DNA of 13,540 bases from CAZGSG01 sp964528095 (GCA_964528095.1 CAZGSG010000149.1:1-13540); one strand, 5' to 3'; shown: positions 1 through 7,970, numbered from the stretch's first letter. A program made the numbers and translations. The notes: generated by a model from the sequence alone, not told the origin.

Positions 1-2
1 AT

Positions 3-794
3 GATAATAAGAAATGGGACACCCATGTGATGGTGACGAATGAAAACATGCTGAATTTTCTTATGACCCAAAAACCGGCACGCGACTTTGCACCGAATGC
101 CCGTTTTGCCTACAGCAATACCAATTATGTTTTACTGGCCATGATCATAGAAAAGATCAGCGGCATTCCCTATCCTGAATACATGCAAAGTCATTTGTTC
201 GGGCCCCTGCAAATGGACCACACCTATGTATGCACCCTTGATAAGGATTCAACCGCAACAAGGTCCTTCAAACCCAATGGGACAGTATGGGACAATGATC
301 ATCTCGAAGGCACATATGGCGATAAGAATATCTATTCCACTCCCAGGGATATGCTCAAATGGGACCAGGCACTATACACTGATCAGTTTCTCCGGAAGAG
401 TTTACTGGATTCCGCTTTTGCGCCCTATAGCTTTGAAAAACCCGGCGTGCATAATTATGGATTGGGTTGGCGCTTGCTCCTGCTACCCAATGGCAAAAAA
501 GTGATCTATCACTTTGGTCGCTGGCATGGGTTCACCCCAGCTTTTGCGCGACTCACAGACGAAAAAGTAACGATCATCATTCTTGGAAATAAATTTAACC
601 GTGCCATCTATAATTCGGCTCACCAGGCCTATGATCTTTTTGGGGACTACCTGCAACGTAAGGAAGATAACGCGGAAGAAACAGAGCAGGCTCCCGAACC
701 TGTTAGGAAAAAAGCGGCGCCTGTTAAAAAGATAGCTGCACCAAAAAAGAAAGCACCTGCCACGAAGAGTGCAGCTAAAAAAAGAAAGAAATAA
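3..794 (+). CDS. Serine hydrolase, class C beta-lactamase fold (5' end outside window)
   Basis: This is the C-terminal 263 residues of a beta-lactamase/penicillin-binding-protein-like serine hydrolase. The frame is open to the left edge (reading DNKKWDTHVMVTNENM), so the GTG at 27 is not a real start, and the catalytic SxxK motif must lie upstream. The second catalytic motif is visible as Tyr-Ser-Asn (111-119, in FAYSNTNY) and the third as His-Phe-Gly (510-518), the usual HxG replacement for KTG in this group. The segment between them (PYPEYMQSHLFGPLQM, then YSTPRDMLKW) is typical of the family. Family members act in the cell envelope as esterases, peptidases or carboxypeptidases, and the substrate cannot be read from sequence. 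The oddity is the tail: after an acidic linker (about 660-700) the last 30 residues (702-791) contain 14 Lys/Arg with Ala and Pro, like a histone H1-type tail. Family call is firm; substrate unknown. Confidence 0.88.
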   Translation, partial: DNKKWDTHVMVTNENMLNFLMTQKPARDFAPNARFAYSNTNYVLLAMIIEKISGIPYPEYMQSHLFGPLQMDHTYVCTLDKDSTATRSFKPNGTVWDNDHLEGTYGDKNIYSTPRDMLKWDQALYTDQFLRKSLLDSAFAPYSFEKPGVHNYGLGWRLLLLPNGKKVIYHFGRWHGFTPAFARLTDEKVTIIILGNKFNRAIYNSAHQAYDLFGDYLQRKEDNAEETEQAPEPVRKKAAPVKKIAAPKKKAPATKSAAKKRKK

Positions 795-861
795 TGATTG
801 CAGGTATTGTTTCACACTGATTAAAATATCGTTGTCGTATTTCAGGGAGATTGTTTTTCTG

Positions 862-1112
862 TTTTTAACACGGGGAACATTTCTTTTCCTCGTTTTAACA
901 CGGAGGCCCTGGTGGTCTTTCATTTTATTTGTAATTACCTCTTTGTTTGCAGCGTCTAAAAATTCTACTTTAAAATAGGGAGGCACGGAAGTAGATCGAA
1001 CAGTCCGATCTACTTCCGTGCCTCCCTATTTTAAAGCTCAAATATTTAATAGGTGCAAGTAAAATATAAATTGCAAATAAAATGAAAGACCACCAGGGCC
1101 TCCGTGTTAAAA
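862..1112. repeat. Dispersed repeat copy A: nested perfect palindrome
   Basis: Two inverted repeats are nested. The outer arms are 39 bp each and perfect (893-931 and 1074-1112), beginning TTTTAACACGGAGG and ending CCTCCGTGTTAAAA. The inner arms are 31 bp each and perfect (968-998 and 1006-1036) around a 7-nt loop, and contain AGGGAGGCACGGA. An extra end-like motif, TTTTTAACACGG, lies at 862-873, about 31 bp before the outer arm. The end motif and the internal GGAGGCACGGA are shared with the repeats at 7971-8186 and 11948-12162, but here both halves correspond to the left half of those copies, joined head to head. The element sits between the hydrolase stop (794) and nnr (1172) and carries no credible gene; open frames across it are by-products of the palindrome. 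Confidence 0.9.
968..1036. repeat. Inner 31-bp hairpin of repeat copy A
   Basis: Perfect inverted repeat with 31-bp arms and a 7-nt loop (aacagtc, 999-1005). In RNA it would be a very stable stem in either direction. There is no run of T directly after the stem, so it is not a classical intrinsic terminator, but it could stabilise the 3' end of the upstream hydrolase mRNA. Confidence 0.85.
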
Positions 1113-1147
1113 ACAAAATAAAACGACCCTCCAACAAATCCTTACAG

Positions 1148-1155
1148 TAAATTTG
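1148..1155 (+). promoter_or_regulatory. Possible Bacteroidota -7 box for nnr
   Basis: TAAATTTG matches the TAnnTTTG consensus exactly and ends 16 nt before the nnr ATG. It implies a very short leader. No clear TTG-type -33 element is seen at the right distance, so the call rests on one box. Confidence 0.35.
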
Positions 1156-1171
1156 AATACAATACTAAAGC

Positions 1172-2677
1172 ATGAAAATATACAGTGCAGAGAAGATCAG
1201 GCTTTGGGATCAATATACCATACAGCAGGAGCCCATCACCTCTATCGCTTTGATGGAAAGAGCGGCGGGTAAATGCGTGGAATGGTTGCAGCAAAATAAT
1301 TACCAGTACAAACCCTTTGCTATTTTTTGCGGGAAAGGAAACAATGGAGGTGATGGTCTTGCGATTGCCCGTTTATTATCCGGTAATAAAAATAATATCC
1401 GTGTTTATATAATTGACACTGGCAAAAAAGGAACAGCGGATTTTGAAACCAATCTTTCTCGCTTATCCCAACAACCCGGCATTTCGATTCAGACGATCGG
1501 TTCAGTCAACGAATTGCCTGTATTGGCCAAAGACGAGATTGTCATCGACGCGCTGTTCGGCTCAGGGCTTAACCGCGGGCTGGATGGTATTGTCCAACGC
1601 ATAGTGGAACACCTGAATGATTCCGGCAATACAATTATCGCCGTGGATATGCCAAGTGGTTTATTTACCGATCAGTCTTCAAAAATGAATAAAGCGATAA
1701 AGGCGAACTTTACGCTGACCTTTCAATCGTATAAATTAGCATTGCTGATGCCGGAGAATGCAGGGCATACCGGTAAGGTGGTGGTGCTGGATATAGGACT
1801 ACACCCGCAATACGAACTTATTACTGAGAGCAGGTATGAACTGATCGATAAAAAAATCGTGCAGCAGATCTATACTCCCCGCAACAGTTTTTCGCATAAA
1901 GGAAACTTTGGTCATGCGTTATTGATAGCAGGCAGTTATGGAAAGATAGGAGCAGCGGTACTGTCAGCCCGCTCCTGTTTACGAAGCGGCGTCGGTCTGC
2001 TCACCATACATGTCCCGAAATGTGGGTATGAAATAATGCAGGGCAGAGTTCCGGAAGCGATGGTGGCAACAGATTTCAATTCATCTTTCTGCACCAGGGT
2101 TGAAGACGATCTTAATAAATATAAAACAATAGGCATCGGACCTGGCCTGGGTACCGCGGCAGAAACAAGATCGATGTTAAAGGAGTTATTAACTACTTAT
2201 AATAGACCGCTGGTGATTGATGCGGACGCGTTGAATATACTCTCACAGGTTAAGGGACAGGACATTCCTGCGGGTTCAGTTATTACTCCCCATCCTAAAG
2301 AATTTGAACGGCTGTTCGGATCAAGTAGTAATGATTTTGAACGAATGGAACTGGCCATGCGAAAAGCAAAAGAGCTTTCTATTATCATTGTATTAAAAGG
2401 ACATCATACATTGATAGCACTACCGGAAGGAAAAGGTTTTTTTAATTCAACAGGCAATGCAGGTATGGCTACGGGTGGTAGCGGAGATGTGCTGACGGGG
2501 TTGCTTACCGGTCTTATTGCACAGGGATATGCGCCGGATAAAGCCGCTATCCTGGGGGTTTACCTGCACGGCATGGCCGGAGATATAGCAGCAAAGAAAT
2601 TATCGATGGAAGCGATGATTGCGGGGGATATTGTTGAAAGCCTGGGGGATGCGTTTAAGGATATCCAGGTGGTATAG
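1172..2677 (+). CDS. nnr: Bifunctional NAD(P)H-hydrate epimerase / ADP-dependent NAD(P)HX dehydratase
   Basis: This repair enzyme acts on hydrated NADH and NADPH (NADHX, NADPHX). The N-terminal YjeF_N domain (about residues 1-215) interconverts the R and S forms, and the C-terminal ribokinase-like domain (about 230-500) dehydrates the S form, using ADP in the bacterial type. The N-terminal domain shows the signature GKGNNGGDG at residues 54-62 and the segment VIDALFGSGL. The C-terminal domain shows IGPGLGT, VIDADALN, ITPHPKEFERLFG, and the nucleotide-binding NAGMATGGSGDVLTG, whose Asp439 is the expected catalytic residue. The 501-residue length is usual for the fused form. The ATG at 1172 gives the family's normal N-terminus (MKIYSAEKIR). 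It appears to be a single-gene unit, since hppA follows only after a 288-bp gap with its own promoter-like box. Confidence 0.96.
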   Translation: MKIYSAEKIRLWDQYTIQQEPITSIALMERAAGKCVEWLQQNNYQYKPFAIFCGKGNNGGDGLAIARLLSGNKNNIRVYIIDTGKKGTADFETNLSRLSQQPGISIQTIGSVNELPVLAKDEIVIDALFGSGLNRGLDGIVQRIVEHLNDSGNTIIAVDMPSGLFTDQSSKMNKAIKANFTLTFQSYKLALLMPENAGHTGKVVVLDIGLHPQYELITESRYELIDKKIVQQIYTPRNSFSHKGNFGHALLIAGSYGKIGAAVLSARSCLRSGVGLLTIHVPKCGYEIMQGRVPEAMVATDFNSSFCTRVEDDLNKYKTIGIGPGLGTAAETRSMLKELLTTYNRPLVIDADALNILSQVKGQDIPAGSVITPHPKEFERLFGSSSNDFERMELAMRKAKELSIIIVLKGHHTLIALPEGKGFFNSTGNAGMATGGSGDVLTGLLTGLIAQGYAPDKAAILGVYLHGMAGDIAAKKLSMEAMIAGDIVESLGDAFKDIQVV

Positions 2678-2965
2678 CTATTGATCCTACTGAAAAATAC
2701 CGGTTCATCTATAAACCATCTAAAAAAGCAATTCAAATCCTCAATACAGCTGCGCAAATCAAGGTATAAAATAGCCTATTTATCAATACCCTTACAGCTA
2801 CAAACCTGGCTGCCTCTTGGGCAAAACGATTTAAATAACTGAAAACCATTCACTTATTTGCTAACAGGCCTGTACAATACAATCTAAACAGCCCTATATA
2901 AAATCTCCATACCATCCCCTATCTTTGCCGTCCTTTAAAAAATTTTTTACAAAGAAGCTACTCTT
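2678..2965. other. Intergenic region nnr-hppA
   Basis: 288 bp without a credible gene on either strand. It is AT-rich and contains no clear hairpin terminator for nnr. The only recognisable signal is the TATCTTTG box near its right end. Confidence 0.6.
2920..2927 (+). promoter_or_regulatory. hppA: Probable Bacteroidota -7 box for hppA
   Basis: TATCTTTG fits TAnnTTTG exactly and lies 38 nt before the hppA ATG, leaving a leader of about 30 nt. The -33 region is AT-rich without a clear TTG. The sequence just before the ATG has no good Shine-Dalgarno match, as is common in this phylum. Confidence 0.5.
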
Positions 2966-5197
2966 ATGGACAAATTGATCTACCTGGTCCCAGTCATGGG
3001 CATCATTGGTCTTCTCTACACTTTCATAAAGTTCAATTGGGTCTCCAAACAAGATGCCGGTACCGACCGGATGAAAGAGATCAGCAATTATATTGCTGAA
3101 GGTGCAATGGCTTTCCTCAAAGCAGAATGGAAAGTACTGGGTTATTTCGTAGTTATCGTTGGTATATTACTGGCCGTGATGGCACAGGCCAATCCTCATT
3201 CACACTGGTCGATCGCTATCGCGTTCGTACTGGGTGCTGTATTGAGTGCTACTGCAGGCTTTATCGGTATGAAAGCCGCTACAAAAGCCAATGTGCGTAC
3301 CGCACAGGCGGCTCGCTCAAGCCTGAGCAAAGCGTTGAATGTTTCCTTTACCGGTGGTGCTGTTATGGGTGTGGGTGTCGCGGGTTTGGCGGTACTGGGA
3401 CTAGGCGGTTTATATATTGTATTGAAACAGATCTTCGCTCCCGACGCGGCGCTGAACTCTGAAGAAATGTTCAGGACCATCGAGATCCTTACCGGGTTTT
3501 CACTGGGAGCAGAATCAATTGCCCTCTTTGCCCGCGTAGGTGGCGGTATCTATACAAAAGCTGCCGATGTGGGAGCTGACCTGGTAGGTAAAGTAGAAGC
3601 CGGCATTCCTGAAGACGATCCCCGCAACCCCGCAACGATCGCCGATAACGTAGGCGACAACGTGGGTGATGTAGCCGGCATGGGTGCTGACCTTTTTGGC
3701 TCTTATGTGGCAACAGTACTGGCGACAATCGTACTGGGACAACAAACAACAATCGTAGACGGAACCGATTCGTTAGGAGGTTTTTCTCCTGTCGTATTAC
3801 CTATGCTGATCGCGGGTGTCGGTATCCTTTTTTCTATAGTAGGTACTTTATTTGTACGTATCAGCGATAAAGCCGGCATCAATACAAACACGGTACAAAA
3901 GGCATTGAATATGGGCAACTGGGGTTCCATGGTGCTGACAGCGATAGCTGCCGCGGGATTGGTATACTGGTTATTGCCTGAGCATATGGAATTACGTGGA
4001 GTACCATTTACCAAATGGGGTGTGCTTGGCGCCATTGCCGTTGGACTGGCTGTTGGTGCATTGATGAGCATCATCACCGAGTTTTATACAGCGATGGGCA
4101 AAAGACCCGTATTAAGTATTATTAAACAATCCTCTACCGGTCATGCTACCAATGTGATCGGCGGACTCGCGATCGGTATGGAATCTACCTTCTTACCTAC
4201 GCTTGTGCTTGCGGGTGGTATCTGGGGTTCTTATAGTTGCGCGGGCCTCTATGGTGTGGCCATTGCAGCGGCTGGTATGATGGCCACAACAGCCATGCAG
4301 TTGGCGATCGATGCGTTCGGTCCTATTGCTGACAATGCCGGTGGTATCGCGGAAATGAGCGAACTGCCCGCTGATGTAAGAGAAAAAACAGATGTGCTGG
4401 ATGCTGTGGGTAATACCACTGCCGCTTCGGGTAAAGGTTTCGCGATCGCGTCAGCGGCGCTGACCGCCCTGGCGCTTTTTGCTGCTTTTGTAGGTGTGGC
4501 AGGCATTACAGGTATCGATATTTATAAAGCGAACGTACTGGCCAGTCTTTTTGTAGGCGCCATGATCCCCTTTATATTTTCAGCCCTGGCGATCCGTGCA
4601 GTGGGTGAAGCGGCCATGGCGATGGTAGAAGAAGTTCGTCGCCAGTTCCGCACTATTCCGGGCATTATGGAAGGCACCGGTAAACCGGAGTATGACAAAT
4701 GTGTCGCGATCTCTACGCAGGCATCTATCAAGAAAATGATGCTGCCCGGCGCTATTGCCATCGTATCTCCCCTCGTTATCGGTTTTATGCCGGGCCTGGG
4801 CGCAGAAGCTTTAGGCGGTTTCCTGGCGGGCGCGACTGTAAGTGGCGTACTGATGGGTATGTTCCAGAACAACGCTGGTGGCGCCTGGGACAACGCTAAG
4901 AAATCATTTGAGAAAGGTGTGGAGATAAACGGAGAAATGCATTATAAGAAATCAGAGCCGCACAAAGCATCTGTTACCGGCGATACTGTAGGAGATCCGT
5001 TTAAAGATACTTCAGGTCCCTCTATGAATATATTGATCAAACTGATGTCTATCGTATCTTTGGTGATCGCTCCTACCCTGGCGCAGATAGCGAATAAAGA
5101 ACAGGCGAAAATTCATCCGAAACCTCCGGTAGAGGTCAAAATTGAAAAAGCGGCAACGATCGGGAAAAAAGAAACGATTGTCGCTTATAAACAATAG
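2966..5197 (+). CDS. hppA: Membrane-bound cation-pumping pyrophosphatase
   Basis: This integral inner-membrane enzyme hydrolyses pyrophosphate and uses the energy to export Na+ and/or H+. All three conserved cytoplasmic clusters are present: DVGADLVGKVE at residues 201-211 followed by DNVGDNVGDVAGMGADLF at 227-244 (Mg-pyrophosphate binding), DNAGG at 456-460, and NNAGGAWDNAKK at 635-646. The sequence between them is a long series of hydrophobic helices, as expected for about 16 segments. The 743-residue length is normal, and the conserved TGDTVGDPFKDTSGPS stretch lies close to the C-terminus. In GNTTAASGKG (482-491) position 486 is Ala. K+-independent enzymes carry Lys there, so this is a K+-dependent type, a group rich in Na+ pumps. 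Which ion is moved is inferred, not shown. The gene stands alone between a promoter-like box and a hairpin terminator at 5326-5360. Confidence 0.97.
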   Translation: MDKLIYLVPVMGIIGLLYTFIKFNWVSKQDAGTDRMKEISNYIAEGAMAFLKAEWKVLGYFVVIVGILLAVMAQANPHSHWSIAIAFVLGAVLSATAGFIGMKAATKANVRTAQAARSSLSKALNVSFTGGAVMGVGVAGLAVLGLGGLYIVLKQIFAPDAALNSEEMFRTIEILTGFSLGAESIALFARVGGGIYTKAADVGADLVGKVEAGIPEDDPRNPATIADNVGDNVGDVAGMGADLFGSYVATVLATIVLGQQTTIVDGTDSLGGFSPVVLPMLIAGVGILFSIVGTLFVRISDKAGINTNTVQKALNMGNWGSMVLTAIAAAGLVYWLLPEHMELRGVPFTKWGVLGAIAVGLAVGALMSIITEFYTAMGKRPVLSIIKQSSTGHATNVIGGLAIGMESTFLPTLVLAGGIWGSYSCAGLYGVAIAAAGMMATTAMQLAIDAFGPIADNAGGIAEMSELPADVREKTDVLDAVGNTTAASGKGFAIASAALTALALFAAFVGVAGITGIDIYKANVLASLFVGAMIPFIFSALAIRAVGEAAMAMVEEVRRQFRTIPGIMEGTGKPEYDKCVAISTQASIKKMMLPGAIAIVSPLVIGFMPGLGAEALGGFLAGATVSGVLMGMFQNNAGGAWDNAKKSFEKGVEINGEMHYKKSEPHKASVTGDTVGDPFKDTSGPSMNILIKLMSIVSLVIAPTLAQIANKEQAKIHPKPPVEVKIEKAATIGKKETIVAYKQ

Positions 5198-5557
5198 TAC
5201 AATTTGGAAATTTGAAAATTTGGGAATTTGAAAATGGTCTCCTAAGTTCGGAGTGTCCTGCATTCACGCTCATTTTCAAATTCTATTTATAAATAACTCA
5301 AGAGTCTAATCAGAACCATTACATGTAAGTCCTGCTGTTTCTACAGTGGGACTTATTTTTGGTACAATCTGGAAATTTGGAAATTTGAGAATTTGAAAAT
5401 GAGCGTGGTTAGCGGAAACTCCAACCAGTGTTGACCATTTTTAAATTCACCAATTTCCAAATTCTTCCTAGATATCCAGCATTCTGTACAATCGGAAAAT
5501 CACCATTCCTTTCGGACTTTCCACAAATCACGCTCATTTTCAAATTTCCAAATTCCC
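5197..5557. repeat. Cluster of AATTTG-type direct and inverted repeats
   Basis: Two 40-nt forward units (5197-5236 and 5362-5401) both start GTACAAT, run through repeated GAAATTTG/GAATTTG blocks and end GAATTTGAAAATG, differing at only 3 positions. The inverted partners read CATTTTCAAATTTCC and similar, at 5265-5283, about 5436-5464, and 5529-5557. The first and third of these begin with the same CACGCTCATTTTCAAAT. The forward unit at 5362 continues into GAGCGTGG, so 5390-5407 and 5529-5546 form perfect 18-bp inverted arms. A further GTACAATC occurs at about 5487. No gene fits here. The first unit begins on the last base of the hppA stop codon, so the block directly adjoins the coding region. 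Confidence 0.8.
5326..5360 (+). terminator. Intrinsic terminator after hppA
   Basis: A stem with arms at 5326-5338 and 5343-5355 (core AAGTCCTGCTGT against ACAGTGGGACTT, with two G-T pairs) and a 4-nt loop TTCT is followed directly by TTTTT. It lies about 130 nt after the hppA stop, between two units of the AATTTG repeat cluster. Confidence 0.75.
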
Positions 5558-5643
5558 TCCCCCCTGTAACATTTTCATAACCGCCTGCGTCTCATCGTTA
5601 ATCAGTGTTAAAAAATCTTAAATAAGGTAATAAAATGTTCTTC

Positions 5644-5661
5644 ATACGAAAAAGATCGTAT
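5644..5661. promoter_or_regulatory. Candidate BlaI-type operator
   Basis: Perfect dyad ATACGA-aaaaga-TCGTAT, 18 bp in all, 25 nt upstream of the repressor's ATG. It overlaps TATATTCG (5659-5666), a 7 of 8 match to the TAnnTTTG -7 box, so a bound dimer would block transcription. BlaI/MecI repressors are known to bind short dyads in their own promoters. That this dyad is the site is inferred from position and symmetry. Confidence 0.5.
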
Positions 5662-5685
5662 ATTCGGGCTGCAAAACATAATCCC

Positions 5686-6069
5686 ATGACTACGACAAAA
5701 ACAATAAAGCCGACAGAAAGTGAATTGGAAATTCTCCAGATCCTGTGGACGAAGGGCCTCGCTACTGTACGGGAAGTACATGAAGAGATGGCAAAAGTGA
5801 AGGATGTAGGTTATACAACAACTCTCAAGCTCATGCAGATCATGCATGAAAAATCACTGGTAAAACGGGACGATTCAATGCGTACACACGTATACCAGGC
5901 TGCAGTCAATAAAGAAAGAACACAAAAACATTTATTGGGTAAGATGATCGATAGTTTATTCGGAGGCTCTCCTACCCAATTGGTGATCCAGGCATTGGGC
6001 GAACATAAAGCCAGTGCGGAAGAACTGGAAAAAATTCAGTCCATACTAAACGATCTGAAAAAACAATAA
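5686..6069 (+). CDS. BlaI/MecI/CopY-family winged-helix repressor
   Basis: A 127-residue DNA-binding repressor. The N-terminal winged helix covers about residues 8-80 (TESELEILQILWTKGLATVREV, then GYTTTLKLMQIMHEKSLVKR and the wing MRTHVYQA), followed by a helical C-terminal dimerisation part ending EELEKIQSILNDLKKQ. An ATG at 5635 is in frame, but the one at 5686 gives the normal family length (about 125) and N-terminus; the longer version would also place the promoter-like box and the dyad at 5644-5661 inside the coding region. It lies 12 nt before an M56 protease gene, the classic BlaI-BlaR1 pairing in which the protease inactivates the repressor on a signal. Autorepression is likely. The target genes are unknown, and no beta-lactamase gene is adjacent. 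Confidence 0.93.
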   Translation: MTTTKTIKPTESELEILQILWTKGLATVREVHEEMAKVKDVGYTTTLKLMQIMHEKSLVKRDDSMRTHVYQAAVNKERTQKHLLGKMIDSLFGGSPTQLVIQALGEHKASAEELEKIQSILNDLKKQ

Positions 6070-6081
6070 TACTTTATAGCT

Positions 6082-7830
6082 ATGAACGCTATCAGCCAAT
6101 CTAACTTTTTGCTGGCGCTCGGGTGGGCTGTTCTGAACAGCCTGTGGCAAATGGCTTTGTTGTGGGTGATTTACCAGTTGATCATTGTTGTATTTAAAAA
6201 ACTAAACCCTTCCAGTAAGAGTTTGCTTGCGACAGCATTCCTCTTTACCGGGTTTACCTGGGTTTGTTTCACTTTCATCTCCTTAATAGCAGGAAGCCAA
6301 TTAACAGAAGCGGTAGCCTACCAGGGAGTAATCAACCTGAATAATAATGAAGAGTTGAACAGTTGGCTGCATAAGACATTGCCACTGGCTTCTTTTGCTT
6401 ATATCATACTCCTGATTATTCCTGTCCTGAATTTTTTCAGGAACTATAGATATGTACAAACCATCCGCCGCTACGGTTTATCAAGAGCTGATGTGCAGTC
6501 CCGTTTGTTTGTACAGCGCATGGCGGGCCAGATGGGCATTAAAAAACCTGTTTATCTCTGGATCTCTGAACTGGTTACTTCACCTGTTACAATAGGCTAT
6601 TTCAGACCGGTGATACTTTTGCCGCTTGCTGCCGTTAATAATCTATCAACACAGCAACTGGAAGCCGTACTCTTACATGAGTTATCACATATCAGGCGTT
6701 TCGATTACTTTTTCAACCTTATTATAAAACTCATCCAGTCGATTCTTTATTTTAATCCTTTTGTAAAGGCATTCATTAAGAACATCGAAAGGGAAAGAGA
6801 AAAAAGCTGTGATGAGATCGTTCTGCAGTTCCAGTATGAGCCACACGGCTATGCATCCGCGTTGGTACAACTGGAAAGAGCTAATCATTTGCCACAGGCG
6901 TTGACCGTAGCAGCTTCCGGGAAAAAGAATGATCTGCTACACCGCGTAGAATGGATCATGGGCATCCGCAAAAAGAACACGGTTTCTTTTCACCGGGTGG
7001 CCGGCATACTTGCCGCTGTATTCTGCTTTATCGCGTTGAATGCGTTGCTGATCGTGAGCAAGAAAACAGTTGGTGACCGCTCTTCCGCGTTCTCTACCAT
7101 CTCCTCTCCTTTATATTTCTTTGAAGAAGGTAGCGACAACAATAATGCAAGCCCGCTTTTACTGAGCGCGGTAGAAAATAAAAACAAAACGATTATCAAT
7201 CATATTGATAAAGTAAAAACGGAACAGCCTGTTGCCCATAGTAACTACCAGGATGAAATAATTGAGCCGGTAGCATTTGAACAGGCTCCGCTTCCTCCTG
7301 CTCCCCCACCTGCAGCTACCGCGTCTTCATTTTCTTTTGCAAGTATACTTGGTAACGTAATGCCGGTCCTGGAAGCACAAAAAGAGGCACAGATCTCAAT
7401 AGCGCTTGAAGCTTCCAAAAAAGTGATCATAGACGAACAATGGAAAGAAGTAGAAAAAGGAATTGCTGACGTAATGACTTCATCGGAAAAAAATAAATTC
7501 AAGGAAGTGTATAAAGAGGCGCTTAAGAATGTTGATCTGTCTTCCGTTAATACCAATCTCCGCCTCGCTTATGACAATATCGACTGGAAAGGGATCAATG
7601 TACAGTTGAATAATGCACTGGCTGAAATAAAGATCGATAGCCTGGAGAAAGTGTATACAATCGCACTTTCTAATCTCTCTGAATTGCAAAAAGAAATGAA
7701 GGATAATAAAGTAACAGGTATCCCCGATTCCGACATTACGCTAAAATCAATTGAAGAAAAGAGGAAAGCAGCGCTCCTGAATGTAAGCAGATTAAAATCA
7801 CTCAAGGATAAAAAGATCATCCGTCTATAA
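6082..7830 (+). CDS. M56 (BlaR1/MecR1-like) membrane metalloprotease with unusual C-terminal domain
   Basis: A 582-residue antirepressor-type protease. Membrane helices are predicted at about residues 8-38, 47-70, 100-118 and 305-328. The cytoplasmic zinc-protease part has the HExxH motif HELSH at 199-203 (codons from 6676) and the downstream EREKSCDE at 238-245, whose Glu240 is the likely third zinc ligand. In BlaR1 the part after the last helix is a penicillin-binding sensor. Here the roughly 250 residues after the helix hold no SxxK/SxN/KTG set. They consist of a low-complexity linker, a proline-rich stretch (APLPPAPPPAA, about 402-412), and a Lys/Glu-rich helical region, probably coiled coil, to the C-terminus. 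The signal sensed is therefore unknown and unlikely to be a beta-lactam bound in the usual way. It forms an operon with the repressor and is followed by an intrinsic terminator. Confidence 0.93.
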   Translation: MNAISQSNFLLALGWAVLNSLWQMALLWVIYQLIIVVFKKLNPSSKSLLATAFLFTGFTWVCFTFISLIAGSQLTEAVAYQGVINLNNNEELNSWLHKTLPLASFAYIILLIIPVLNFFRNYRYVQTIRRYGLSRADVQSRLFVQRMAGQMGIKKPVYLWISELVTSPVTIGYFRPVILLPLAAVNNLSTQQLEAVLLHELSHIRRFDYFFNLIIKLIQSILYFNPFVKAFIKNIEREREKSCDEIVLQFQYEPHGYASALVQLERANHLPQALTVAASGKKNDLLHRVEWIMGIRKKNTVSFHRVAGILAAVFCFIALNALLIVSKKTVGDRSSAFSTISSPLYFFEEGSDNNNASPLLLSAVENKNKTIINHIDKVKTEQPVAHSNYQDEIIEPVAFEQAPLPPAPPPAATASSFSFASILGNVMPVLEAQKEAQISIALEASKKVIIDEQWKEVEKGIADVMTSSEKNKFKEVYKEALKNVDLSSVNTNLRLAYDNIDWKGINVQLNNALAEIKIDSLEKVYTIALSNLSELQKEMKDNKVTGIPDSDITLKSIEEKRKAALLNVSRLKSLKDKKIIRL

Positions 7831-7856
7831 ACTTCGTATAGCCATATGATATTATG

Positions 7857-7888
7857 AAAGCGCTGGTTATGCCGGCGCTTTTGCTTTT
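7857..7888 (+). terminator. Intrinsic terminator of the repressor-protease operon
   Basis: The stem AAAGCGCTGG (7857-7866) pairs with CCGGCGCTTT (7872-7881) with one G-T pair around a 5-nt loop, followed by TGCTTTT. It starts 27 nt after the protease stop. Confidence 0.82.
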
Positions 7889-7970
7889 CGGGTAGGGATC
7901 GTTCTGCAATCCTGGGTTGATCAGGTGGCCCACAAAATAATATTGGCAATGAATCAACCGCCATCAACCG

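Noticed and set aside
483..986. A 167-residue open frame on the - strand across the hydrolase 3' end
   Set aside because: It overlaps a well-supported + strand gene and enters the palindromic repeat. Its composition is typical of repeat-derived and antisense reading.
3703..4893. Several long antisense open frames within hppA
   Set aside because: They mirror the strong, Gly/Ala-rich coding pattern of hppA on the opposite strand, and show no family motifs.
5197..5557. CRISPR-like array
   Set aside because: The repeat units are low-complexity, irregularly spaced and in both orientations, with no uniform spacers and no cas genes.
5635..5685. Longer N-terminus for the BlaI-type repressor
   Set aside because: The extra 17 residues do not resemble the family and would overlap the promoter-like box and dyad. 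The ATG at 5686 gives the usual length.
5686..7830. A classical beta-lactam resistance operon (blaI-blaR1-bla)
   Set aside because: The protease lacks the penicillin-binding sensor and no beta-lactamase gene follows. The hydrolase at the left edge is 4.9 kb away with two unrelated genes in between.
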